Source: Myxococcus fulvus
GTDB taxonomy: Bacteria; Myxococcota; Myxococcia; Myxococcales; Myxococcaceae
Length of the DNA stretch: 64,000 nt
Direction of reading: 5' to 3'
Assembly (NCBI RefSeq): GCF_900111765.1
Contig: NZ_FOIB01000007.1
Span: forward strand, 248,001 to 312,000
A model generated the notes under the pieces. That model made no database searches. It had not been told where the DNA came from and saw only the letters and a program-made list of their open reading frames with translations. Shown piece after piece: positions 56,851-64,000 of the stretch (its first letter is position 1; each line of letters begins with the position of its first letter). Both the position numbers and the translations under genes were made by a program.

Positions 56851-56862
56851 CGCGCGGGTGGT

Positions 56863-57663
56863 TCAGCGGCGCGAGGGTGGAAGTGCTCGCGCCGCGGCCC
56901 ACACGGGGCGGATGGCGACGGACACCGCCGTCACCACCTCCGAGAGTTGCTCCGGGCGCCCCTCGGGCTCACTGGCCCGATATCGCGCCCACTTCTCCAG
57001 GCTCCACGGGCTCTGGCCGAGCTCTCCGGAGACCAGTCGCTCCATCACGTCCAGCGAGTCTCCGCGCGAGTCGAACGCGAGCCGCAGCGCCGCGGGCAAC
57101 AGCGCGGACTCCAGCGGCGCGTGGCGCGTGAGCAGGTACACGTCGAACAGGTCCTTGGGTCGGAAGCGTCCCTTGCCCCGCTCGAAGAGGCTGTGGAGCT
57201 TCCACGCGAGCAACGTCTCGGGGCGACACGCGAGCACGCGCGCGGTGGTGTCGTCGTCCGTCGCGTAGTCGAACCAGGCGGGCGGCGGATTCATCGGGTC
57301 GCCGAAGCCGGTGTCGATGCGCAGCAGGTGTGGGGACTCCTCGCCGGGCAGACAGGTCTCCACGTGGATGCGAACGCCGGGGAACGGGGTCTCCGCCCAG
57401 ATGACCTCCGAGCGCAGGGCGCCGAAGACGAAGCCATCTCCGACGTCCACGCCCAGCACGTCCACGAACCGGTCCACCGTGTCGCCCTCGTGGAATGGGA
57501 AGGCCGCGAGGAAGTCCAGGTCCTCCACCGGGCGAGGGACGGGGCCGCTCCACAGCCGCATCATCAGCCCGCCCCGCAGGATGAAGTGAGGGGCCTGCGA
57601 TGTGCGCGCGAGCCGACGGAGCGCGGCGGCGCTGGCGCGGAGCGGGAAGGGCAGGGGGCTCAT
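56863..57663 (-). CDS. AbiEii-like nucleotidyltransferase, third gene of the RNA ligase operon
   Basis: The 266-residue product resembles nucleotidyltransferases of the AbiEii/AbiGii toxin family. It has the L-R-G-G-x-x-x-R-L-W start at residues 29-38 and E-D-L-D-F at 47-51, which hold the metal-binding acids. Lys and Phe/Tyr-rich regions of the core follow (K-L-H-S-L-F-E-R; P-K-D-L-F-D-V-Y-L-L). AbiEii-type toxins can block tRNA charging by adding nucleotides; here no AbiEi-like antitoxin gene is next to it. Its ATG overlaps the stop of the Ham1-like gene by 4 bases. Confidence 0.8.
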   Translation of the reverse strand: MSPLPFPLRASAAALRRLARTSQAPHFILRGGLMMRLWSGPVPRPVEDLDFLAAFPFHEGDTVDRFVDVLGVDVGDGFVFGALRSEVIWAETPFPGVRIHVETCLPGEESPHLLRIDTGFGDPMNPPPAWFDYATDDDTTARVLACRPETLLAWKLHSLFERGKGRFRPKDLFDVYLLTRHAPLESALLPAALRLAFDSRGDSLDVMERLVSGELGQSPWSLEKWARYRASEPEGRPEQLSEVVTAVSVAIRPVWAAARALPPSRR

Positions 57664-58856
57664 GACGAGGTCTCCAGCCAGCCCCGGTCCAGCGCGTGGT
57701 TGGAGTCGTAGACGGTGTACTCGCGCAGCCGCTGCGTCAGCGGCAGGCCCAGTCCCGCGAGGTCCTCGAGGAGCGAGTCGAAGCGCGCGTCCGCCTTCAC
57801 CTTGCCCAGGCCGTGGACGCGGAGCGTGACGAAGCGCTCGGAGGCGCCGTCCTCGCGCACCTTGCGCGCGTTGCGGGACAGGTGGGCACCGTGGCTCGCG
57901 CAGCGGGCCTGCAGGGCATCGAGGTCCGCGCCGTGCGCGGGGAGCAGGACCTTCACGTGGAACTCGAAGTAGTTGGACGGCTGGGCGAGCGCCGCGGCGT
58001 CGTCCTCCGGCATGTCGCGGTTCTTGCCCAGGGCCTCCAGCTTCATGCGCGTCACGTCGAAGCCGTCGCTGGCGAGCGCGCGCGCCATGTCCCTGACCTC
58101 CTCCATCGCATGGCGGAGCGTGCCGTGGTGGTACGAGGCCGTCATCGGCTGGAACGGCTCGGCGCCTCGGCCCAGCTCGATGAAGATGCACTTCACGGAA
58201 GCCGCGTCGCAGAACGCGCGGAAGCGCAGCAGGTCCTCCTCCGAACGGGCGGAGACGGTGAGGTGGGCCTCGTAGGCGCCACCCGGGGACGCGGGGCGCA
58301 GCAGGTCGGCCAGCTCCAGGTAGGGCCGGTGGCGCATGTTGAGGAAGAACTTGTTGCGCTCCATCTCCGCGAGCGTGCGTTGGTAGCCATCCGGCAGCCA
58401 CGCGTTGTCCCAGCCGAAGCCGCCGCTTCCTCGGGGCTCGGTGAGCAGCGTGCCCTCAATGGCGTCCTCGAAGACGCGGACGCGGTCCGGAAGCCCGTCC
58501 TCGCTGAAGGCCACGGCCACGCGCGTGCGCCCACGACGGCCACCGTGCTCGGAGAGGAAGTCCTGCATGCCCCGTTCGAGCAGCTCCTTCTTGAATCGCG
58601 CGCCGGTGAAGCAGGTGCCCTCATCCAGCTCCAGGGCGGTGGTCTCCACGAAGCACGGCGCGCCGAGCACCGCGTACGCCGCCAGCACCTTGCGCTTCGC
58701 GATGCTCGCGAGGTCCAGCGGGCTCGGGCCCTGGAGTTCCGCATCGGCGAAGCCGGGCAGGGCGAGCTTCCTGGGCGAGACGTCGAGTCCCGCCAGGAGT
58801 CGGCCGACCTCGTCGGCCTTGTAGTGGTTCCCGGTGACGAAGATGGCCCGGCTCAT
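57660..58856 (-). CDS. Ham1-like NTP pyrophosphatase fused to an unknown C-terminal region
   Basis: Residues 1 to about 190 look like the Ham1/RdgB family, which clears non-canonical purine nucleotides. They show V-T-G-N-H-Y-K (T-G-N-x-x-K loop), V-E-T-T-A-L in place of E-D-S-G-L, and G-F-G-W-D...P-D-G...T-L-A-E-M. Residues of about 195-398 are two roughly 100-residue parts beginning with the like strands A-H-L-T-V and F-H-V-K-V, followed by H-L-S-R-N and E-Y-T-V-Y-D-S-N near the end. I do not recognise them. The gene overlaps both neighbours by 4 bases. Confidence 0.78.
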   Translation of the reverse strand: MSRAIFVTGNHYKADEVGRLLAGLDVSPRKLALPGFADAELQGPSPLDLASIAKRKVLAAYAVLGAPCFVETTALELDEGTCFTGARFKKELLERGMQDFLSEHGGRRGRTRVAVAFSEDGLPDRVRVFEDAIEGTLLTEPRGSGGFGWDNAWLPDGYQRTLAEMERNKFFLNMRHRPYLELADLLRPASPGGAYEAHLTVSARSEEDLLRFRAFCDAASVKCIFIELGRGAEPFQPMTASYHHGTLRHAMEEVRDMARALASDGFDVTRMKLEALGKNRDMPEDDAAALAQPSNYFEFHVKVLLPAHGADLDALQARCASHGAHLSRNARKVREDGASERFVTLRVHGLGKVKADARFDSLLEDLAGLGLPLTQRLREYTVYDSNHALDRGWLETSS

Positions 58857-59614
58857 GGAAGCACTTCCCGCGCAGAGGGCGCCGACGGGCGCCAGTTCCA
58901 GTGGGCGGGGCACCCGGTGTTCTCGGGCAGGAGGCTCCCGTCCACCTTGTCGCGACGGACATACTTGGTCAGCAGCTCCACCCTGACACCCCTGCCGACC
59001 TGGCGCTCCAGGCGCCACACCGCGCCCTCCACGGGGTCCTCCGCCCCATGGAAGCCACCCGCCGAGAGGCGCTCCATGGCCGGGTCGATGCCGAGCGGGC
59101 CGCCCTCGTGGACGAGCCCCGGCGTGACGAAGCCGCCCGCGCGGACCCGGGTGGTGAGCTGCTCCCAGGGCAGGCGCTGTCCCTGGTGCATCAGGTCGAA
59201 CACGACGAACGGCTCGTGCGACAGCGTGTAGCGGGTGCCATGGGCGAGCGCGAGCCACTCGCCGACCAGCCACTCGCCGGGCTGGAGCACGGCCTTGAAG
59301 CGCTCGGCATGGAGGGTGACCCACTCCGCCCACATCCGCCGGGCCTCGTTGGGGGATCGCGCCGCGAGGCGACCCTCGCGACCGAGCGCGACGACTTCAT
59401 CCCCGACCCTCGCGGCGGCGACACACGAGCCGTCCAACTTCTCCAGGACGATGACGCGGTCGTTCTCGTCGCGAAGCCGCTCGGTGCAGACGCGGGCCAG
59501 CGCGGTGCTCAGGTGGTGGTCCGCTGGCCCCGTGCGCGAGCCGGGCAGGTGGGGAATCGAGCCGTAGGCCTTGCGACCCAGCGGGCGGAGTGAATCGTCG
59601 GGCGGTGTCACCAC
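58853..59614 (-). CDS. RNA ligase
   Basis: The 253-residue product is an RNA ligase of the Rnl2/T4-type fold. The nucleotidyl Lys59 lies in motif I E-K-L-D-G-S (58-63). Motif III region G-E-W (118-120), IIIa F-V-V-F-D-L (136-141), IV E-G-A-V-W-R (196-201) and V L-T-K-Y-V-R (215-220) follow in order. Such enzymes seal breaks in RNA using ATP. The GTG at 59614 (or 59611) is the likely start; longer frames upstream lack coding character. It is the first gene of a three-gene operon. Confidence 0.9.
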   Translation of the reverse strand: MVTPPDDSLRPLGRKAYGSIPHLPGSRTGPADHHLSTALARVCTERLRDENDRVIVLEKLDGSCVAAARVGDEVVALGREGRLAARSPNEARRMWAEWVTLHAERFKAVLQPGEWLVGEWLALAHGTRYTLSHEPFVVFDLMHQGQRLPWEQLTTRVRAGGFVTPGLVHEGGPLGIDPAMERLSAGGFHGAEDPVEGAVWRLERQVGRGVRVELLTKYVRRDKVDGSLLPENTGCPAHWNWRPSAPSAREVLP

Positions 59615-59654
59615 CCCGGAATCATGCCCTGCTCCGGTGCGCCGTGTCGGGTGC

Positions 59655-59984
59655 TCACTGCACGCGCCACACGGTGGGGCGGGGGCGCTCGGCCTTCTTC
59701 TCACGAGGCGTGCGCGGCAGGGGCGCGGAGGCCCACTCCGGGACGAGCTCGTCCATGAAGAACAGGTCCTCGCCCAGGCCGTCGACGCGCACCTGGATGA
59801 GCGGGTCCGCGGGGTACTGGGCCACGGGGTCGTCGTACACGAGCGCCACGACGACGCCGGTGTGGCCCAGGAAGCCGGCGCTGATGGTGCCGTCGGACGA
59901 GTGGGAGACGACCTTCACGCGCTCGCCAATCCTCACCGGCGCGCCGTCCACGTTCGTGCTCACGATGAGAGAGGGGTCGTTCAT
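59655..59984 (-). CDS. Small protein coupled to the ECF sigma operon
   Basis: The 109-residue product has a compact beta-rich part (A-P-V-R-I-G-E-R-V-K-V-V-S to L-I-Q-V-R-V-D-G-L-G) resembling an SH3-like barrel. It ends in a basic Pro/Arg/Lys tail. Its start overlaps the anti-sigma stop by 4 bases. No family is recognised. Confidence 0.7.
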   Translation of the reverse strand: MNDPSLIVSTNVDGAPVRIGERVKVVSHSSDGTISAGFLGHTGVVVALVYDDPVAQYPADPLIQVRVDGLGEDLFFMDELVPEWASAPLPRTPREKKAERPRPTVWRVQ

Positions 59985-60649
59985 GGGGCGTAGGAGCGAG
60001 GCTTGAGGGTGCGTGAAAGGACGAGGGTCACCACACAGATGAACCCCCAGGCGAACAGGTGGTAGCCCGCGACGTGGCGCCAGTCCTGCTCACAGGCCAG
60101 CTCGCCGACGAAGGCGCCCGTCGTGCCGACGGACAACCCCGCGCACAAGGCCCGCAGCGGCTGGAACGCGGCCCCGCGCAACACCACCACGGCCATCACC
60201 AGGGGGATGATGCCCACGGCCAGGTGGCTCGCGGTGCACACCCAGCCGGGCAGCGACGGAGGCGTCGTCGGAGAACCCCGCGCGAGTACGAGCGTCGCCG
60301 CGCAGGCCATCGCCAGGCCCACTGCGCCCCGACGCAAGTCCCGTCCGCGTGGAGACAGCGCGCCCCAGGCACACACGCCGCTCGTCACGAGGAGCAGGAG
60401 CAGCAGCGGAGCACGCGTCCACAGGGCCGCCGCGCTGACCGCGCCCACCGCGAGCATCACCCCGGCGGCCAGCAGCGCGAGGCCCCCGGAGGAGGCCATC
60501 ACCCACGTGGCCAGGGTGCGCCAGCTCCGCACGGGCTTGCGCAGCGCCAGCTCGCTCCGGGCGCTCGCGAGGGCACGCTCCAGGGCCGCGGTGTCAGGCG
60601 GGCGGGGCTCCTCCTGGAGCAGGGCGTCGATGTCCATGGGCGTCTTCAT
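59981..60649 (-). CDS. Multi-pass membrane protein, probable anti-sigma factor
   Basis: The 222-residue product has a short soluble head (1-45, with D-I-D-A-L-L-Q-E-E) and about six hydrophobic segments. This layout is shared with NrsF/DUF1109-type membrane anti-sigma factors. It directly follows and overlaps an ECF sigma gene by 4 bases, so it probably holds that sigma at the membrane. No zinc-finger motif is present. Confidence 0.75.
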   Translation of the reverse strand: MKTPMDIDALLQEEPRPPDTAALERALASARSELALRKPVRSWRTLATWVMASSGGLALLAAGVMLAVGAVSAAALWTRAPLLLLLLVTSGVCAWGALSPRGRDLRRGAVGLAMACAATLVLARGSPTTPPSLPGWVCTASHLAVGIIPLVMAVVVLRGAAFQPLRALCAGLSVGTTGAFVGELACEQDWRHVAGYHLFAWGFICVVTLVLSRTLKPRSYAP

Positions 60650-61203
60650 CGAGCCTCTCCCAGCCCTCCGAGAAGCTCCCGGAGCTTCTCGTATCCCCGA
60701 TGCGCCCGCAGTCGCGCGGCGCCCGCGCTGATTCCCCGAAGCGCGGCGATCTCCTCGAACGACCAACCCTCCACCTTGCTCAGCACCACCGCCTCGCGGT
60801 GGTCGGCAGGAAGCTGTTGTAACGCGTCCAGCAGGTGCCGGCGCAGGGAAGGGTCCCCGGACGGTGGGGGCGCGGATGTAGGGGCGCCTGTGCCCTCTCC
60901 GGAGGAGTAGGCGTCCACGTGCTGGCGGTGGCGCAGTGCATCGCGCGCGGCGTTGGCGGCGATGGTCATCAACCAGGGGGAGAAGCGGGTGCCGCGCTCA
61001 TAGCGGCCCCGGGCTCGGACGACGGACAGGAAGGTGGTCTGCAAGAGGTCCTCGGCGAGCGAGCCATCGCGCACCATCCGCGTCAGGAAGCCCTGCACCC
61101 GCCCCGAGTGACGGGCGAAGAGGGCCTCGAAGGCGTCTTGTGCACCAGCGCAGAACCGTTCCATGAGCTCTTCGTCCGAGGGACTCCCCATCACCCGGCT
61201 CAT
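60646..61203 (-). CDS. ECF sigma factor
   Basis: The 185-residue sigma factor has region 2 (A-E-D-L-L-Q-T-T-F near residues 52-60, then F-S-P-W-L) and region 4 (G-W-S-F-E-E-I-A-A-L-R-G-I-S near 145-158). ATG 61203 or ATG 61191 could be the start. An ECF-type promoter lies just upstream, consistent with self-activation, and would favour 61191. It is cotranscribed with a membrane anti-sigma and a small protein. Confidence 0.88.
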   Translation of the reverse strand: MSRVMGSPSDEELMERFCAGAQDAFEALFARHSGRVQGFLTRMVRDGSLAEDLLQTTFLSVVRARGRYERGTRFSPWLMTIAANAARDALRHRQHVDAYSSGEGTGAPTSAPPPSGDPSLRRHLLDALQQLPADHREAVVLSKVEGWSFEEIAALRGISAGAARLRAHRGYEKLRELLGGLGEAR

Positions 61204-61204
61204 G

Positions 61205-61230
61205 GACGGCCCACCCTGAAATGTGTTTCC
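61205..61230 (-). promoter_or_regulatory. ECF-type promoter of the sigma gene
   Basis: GGAAAC (61225-61230) and CGTC (61205-61208) are 16 bases apart on the minus strand, close to the GGAAC-N16/17-CGTC pattern of ECF promoters. Its nearness to the start codon suggests a very short leader. Confidence 0.35.
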
Positions 61231-61315
61231 GGAGTCCCCCAGGCCCCTCGGGAGCTCCGTGTCGGGCACCTGATGACGGGATGCCCGACGAGGCGGCGCT
61301 CCAGCCGGCCAGGGC

Positions 61316-62509
61316 CTACCCGGGCATCAGCACCAGGCGGGCAATCTCGGGCGGGGCCCCCACGCGCATCGGCGGGCCGACGAAGCCGCAGCCTCGGCTG
61401 ACGTAGATCTGCGAGTCGCCCGTGCGGCTGAGGCCCGCGTTGCGCTCGCGCCAGATGAGGTCTCCCACCACGTTGCCCGGGAACATCTGGCCGCCGTGGG
61501 TGTGGCCGGAGACCTGGAGCCCCACGCCGCGCCGGGCGACCTCGTCGAAGTTGGAGGGCTGGTGCGCCAGCAGGACGGAGGCCTGGTCCAGGCTCACCTC
61601 GCGCAGCGCCGCGTCCAAATCGTACCCGGGCAGACCCATCCGGTCCGCGCTCCAGTCGTCCACGCCCGCGAGCATGAACGATGCGCTCGCGTCGCCGATG
61701 GACACGGCGCGATTGCGCAACACGTTGATGCCCAGACGCTCCAGGTAGGCGACCCATGACGATGCGCCCGAATAGTAGTCATGGTTTCCGGTGACGAAGT
61801 ACACCCCATGTCGCGCGCGCAGGGCGCCGAAGCCGGCCACGTAGGCCCCCAGGTCCGCCACGGTGCCGTCAACAAGGTCCCCGGTGATGGCGATGACGTC
61901 CGGCTTCAGGGCGTTGGTGCGCGCCACCAGCTCGTCCACGAAGTGGCGCTGGAGCACGTCCCCCACGTGGATGTCGGTGAGCTGCACCAGGGTGAACCCA
62001 TCCAGCGCCCGAGGCAGCCGGGGCAGGCGCACCGGGGTGTCGCGCACGTCGGGCGGATGGAAGGCCCGCCACGCGCCGAACGACGTCGTCGTCACGCCCG
62101 CCAGTCCCGCGCCCACGGCCAGGCCACCGGTGATGATGGCGCGGCGCTCGGGAGAGGGCGGCCCCGAGGGCGCTTCCGCGGGCGGTGAGGCCCGACGCGC
62201 GAGCCTGCGCCTGCCGCGCTCGAGCAGCTCCGCCCCCAGCGTGAAGAAGAGCAGGTACATCACCAGCCCCATCCACGCGAGCAGGCCGATGCCCACCGCG
62301 CGCGTCACGTCCGAGGGGAACAGGCTCCCCAGGAAGCGGAAGCCCACCGCGCCGAGGAACCCGAGCGTGAAGAGCACCTGCGCGGCGCGGCGCAGCCCCT
62401 GGCGTCGGGTGAGGTCCCTCACCAGCCGGCGGTAGAGGTAGACATGGGCGCTCGCCATCAGCGCGAGCACGGGGACGAAGAACAGGAGGAGGCTGAGCCA
62501 GCGGGGCAT
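61316..62509 (-). CDS. Membrane metallophosphoesterase
   Basis: The 397-residue product has four N-terminal hydrophobic segments (about 1-100), a twin-Arg-like E-R-R-A-I-I start of a fifth segment (about 120-145) and a calcineurin-type phosphoesterase domain. Metal-binding motifs are T-D-I-H (about 183-186), G-D-L-V-D-G, G-N-H-D, and late G-H-T-H-G-G. It is similar to YaeI/LpxG-type enzymes that act on lipid pyrophosphates. The ATG at 62509 has AGGAG 4 bases upstream. Confidence 0.88.
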   Translation of the reverse strand: MPRWLSLLLFFVPVLALMASAHVYLYRRLVRDLTRRQGLRRAAQVLFTLGFLGAVGFRFLGSLFPSDVTRAVGIGLLAWMGLVMYLLFFTLGAELLERGRRRLARRASPPAEAPSGPPSPERRAIITGGLAVGAGLAGVTTTSFGAWRAFHPPDVRDTPVRLPRLPRALDGFTLVQLTDIHVGDVLQRHFVDELVARTNALKPDVIAITGDLVDGTVADLGAYVAGFGALRARHGVYFVTGNHDYYSGASSWVAYLERLGINVLRNRAVSIGDASASFMLAGVDDWSADRMGLPGYDLDAALREVSLDQASVLLAHQPSNFDEVARRGVGLQVSGHTHGGQMFPGNVVGDLIWRERNAGLSRTGDSQIYVSRGCGFVGPPMRVGAPPEIARLVLMPG

Positions 62510-62696
62510 CGCGCTCCTGAATAGCGGAAGCCCTCGGCCGGTGCCCGTGCATTTCGCCAGCGGTCTCTCCAGCCGCTCCGGACGCCCCTGGCGGCAGGCA
62601 GGCGGTCGCACTTCTGCTTTCGCGCAGGGGCGCATCGGGGCAGGCTTGGGCCTTCATCGCCGGCCCCGCGGCCCGCGCTCCTTTTCGAGGACCTCC

Positions 62697-63188
62697 ATGC
62701 TTCGTCGCTTCGTGCTGCTCTGTGCCCTGGTGCTCCCCCTGGTGGGGTGTGGAGATGACCCCAAGGAGCCCACGCCGCCGGTGGGCAACCCGGACGATGG
62801 TGATCCGACGAAGGTGACGTACGCGGCGAGCCTGAACGTGGACCTGGCGGCGATGACGCGCCTGGACAGCGGCCTCTTCCTCCTGGACCAGGAGGTGGGC
62901 ACGGGCCCCGAGGCCGTCGTGGGCAGGCGGGTCCAGGTGCACTACACGGGCTGGTTTCCGGACGGCACGCGCTTCACGACCTCCGAGGGAGGGCCCGCGC
63001 TGGCCTTCGACCTGGGGGCCGGGTTCGTCATCAAGGGGTGGGATCAGGGCGTCGTGGGCATGCGCGTGGGGGGCAAGCGGCGCCTCATCCTCCCGTATGA
63101 CCTGGCCTACGGCGCGGAGGGGAACCCGCCGAGGATTCCGCCCTACTCGGTGCTCATCTTCGACACGGAGCTCGTCTCGGTCCGCTGA
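62697..63188 (+). CDS. FKBP-type peptidyl-prolyl isomerase, lipoprotein
   Basis: The 163-residue product has lipobox L-V-G-C (Cys18) and a Pro/Asp/Gly linker. The FKBP domain (about 60-163) shows V-H-Y-T-G-W-F-P-D-G-T-R-F, V-I-K-G-W-D-Q-G, P-Y-D-L-A-Y-G and F-D-T-E-L. It should help fold envelope proteins. The ATG at 62697 has GAGG 7 bases upstream. Confidence 0.92.
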   Translation: MLRRFVLLCALVLPLVGCGDDPKEPTPPVGNPDDGDPTKVTYAASLNVDLAAMTRLDSGLFLLDQEVGTGPEAVVGRRVQVHYTGWFPDGTRFTTSEGGPALAFDLGAGFVIKGWDQGVVGMRVGGKRRLILPYDLAYGAEGNPPRIPPYSVLIFDTELVSVR

Positions 63189-63343
63189 AGCGCGTGCCTC
63201 GTCCTCGCGTCCACTTGACGGGCGCCCCGGAAGCTCCTCGGCGAAACAAGGGGTGATATAGCCGCCCCACGTCTGCCGGGGAGTCGGGTCGTCCGAGAAG
63301 GAGTCCCGACTTGGGGGTTTCATCCTCCGGCGAGGGGGACGCA

Positions 63344-64000
63344 ATGTCGGGTTCCGGGTCGGAAGTGGTCGAGGGGAATGGGGAGAAGGCCGGGGCGGAG
63401 GGAACGCTCCAGGCGCTGCAGGCCCTGATGGGGCTGGAGTCCGCCGCGACGGCCGCCAGGCTCTATGAAGAGCTGAGCGCCGCCCAGCGCGAGCGGCTGC
63501 TTCGTGACGCGGCGCTGGCCCCCTCGCGGGAGCGCCAGCAGCTGTCGGAGGTCCTCTCGTGGGCGCGTGACTTCGCGGGCGCCGCGCGGCTGTTGCAGGG
63601 CTGTGGCGAGGACTCGCGGATGGCGGCGCTCTACGTCCAGGGTGGCCAGTACGTGGACGCGGCGGAGGCCTTTCTGCGCGCGGGCGAGCCGGAGCGCGCG
63701 GCCGCGGCCTTCGAGCGGGGTGGCGCGCTGGAGCGGGCCCTGGAGGTGTACCGGGGGCTCGGCTCGCGCGAGCAGGTGGCGCACTGTCTGGTCCGCCTGG
63801 GCCGTCCTCACGAGGGCGCGCTCCTGTACCGCGAGCTGGGGCAGCCCCACGCGGAGGTGGAGGCGCTGGGGTGCGTGCCCGCGGGGGATGCGCGCCACAT
63901 CGAGTCGGTGCTGCGCATGTGCATGCTGCTGGACGCGGAGGGCTTCACGCGTCGGGCGCTGGCGCTGCTCGCGGACACGCTGCGCGCCTCGGAGACGGCT
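63344..64000 (+). CDS. Partial helical-repeat (TPR-like) protein, running off the right edge
   Basis: The frame is open from the ATG at 63344 to the window edge (219 codons). GAGGGGG lies about 5 bases before the start. The product has repeated helix pairs with A-A-x-L-Y, A-A-E-A-F-L-R-A-G and A-L-E-V-Y-R-G-L-G, like tetratricopeptide or Sel1-type repeats. No signal peptide is present. The C-terminal domain lies outside the window. Confidence 0.7.
   Translation, partial: MSGSGSEVVEGNGEKAGAEGTLQALQALMGLESAATAARLYEELSAAQRERLLRDAALAPSRERQQLSEVLSWARDFAGAARLLQGCGEDSRMAALYVQGGQYVDAAEAFLRAGEPERAAAAFERGGALERALEVYRGLGSREQVAHCLVRLGRPHEGALLYRELGQPHAEVEALGCVPAGDARHIESVLRMCMLLDAEGFTRRALALLADTLRASETA

Overview
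The window is high-GC DNA (about 70 percent by eye, GC-rich third codon positions) with frequent GTG and TTG starts and many 4-bp ATGA overlaps. It carries a complete frz chemosensory operon with frzZ divergent from it, and frzS and rpoE1 nearby. This combination points to a predatory, gliding myxobacterium of the Myxococcaceae (Myxococcus, Corallococcus, Pyxidicoccus or a close relative). It reads as chromosomal backbone. I see no insertion sequence, prophage, CRISPR array, rRNA or tRNA. No gene-free stretch exceeds 300 bases.

Layout. 1-6.4 kb is accessory-like: a partial lipoprotein, an unrecognised 614-residue protein coupled to a PTP-like phytase or phosphatase, a second lipoprotein and a large unrecognised protein. 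6.5-20.1 kb is mostly housekeeping or conserved: an MNIO (DUF692) enzyme with an extra C-terminal region, uridine kinase, a MetX-like hydrolase lacking its nucleophile, a membrane-anchored protein, a beta-propeller protein, a HARE-HTH/Mrr-like protein, two lipoproteins, birA, coaX and a repeat protein. 20.2-34.9 kb is the motility region. frzS, an anti-sigma factor and rpoE1 lie on the minus strand, followed by alanine dehydrogenase, a radical SAM protein and divergent frzZ, then frzA-frzB-frzCD-frzE-frzG-frzF. 34.9-56.8 kb holds a PHA-system protein, class II photolyase, several membrane or envelope proteins, a DUF1015 protein, a methyltransferase, an MFS/spermidine-synthase fusion, an ABC exporter operon and hemB. 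It also holds DUF4177 and RDD genes leading into a double ATP-grasp ligase, a DmpA-type peptidase, a 38-residue basic protein, an AI-2E family transporter and an outer-membrane protein. 56.9-64 kb holds a tight minus-strand operon (RNA ligase, Ham1-like fusion, AbiEii-like nucleotidyltransferase), an ECF sigma/anti-sigma unit, a metallophosphoesterase, an FKBP lipoprotein and a partial repeat protein.

How the genes work together. The Frz proteins form the pathway that sets cell-reversal frequency. FrzCD (receptor) with FrzA and FrzB (CheW-type) controls the FrzE kinase. FrzZ carries two receivers for output, FrzF and FrzG methylate and demethylate FrzCD, and FrzS serves social motility. The best candidate for an undescribed system is the RNA ligase / Ham1-like fusion / nucleotidyltransferase operon at 56863-59614. 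All three genes have 4-bp overlaps and nucleotide- or RNA-directed folds. Secondary candidates are the unknown-protein/PTP pair at 570-3301 and the double ATP-grasp ligase next to a DmpA-type peptidase at 49354-53077.
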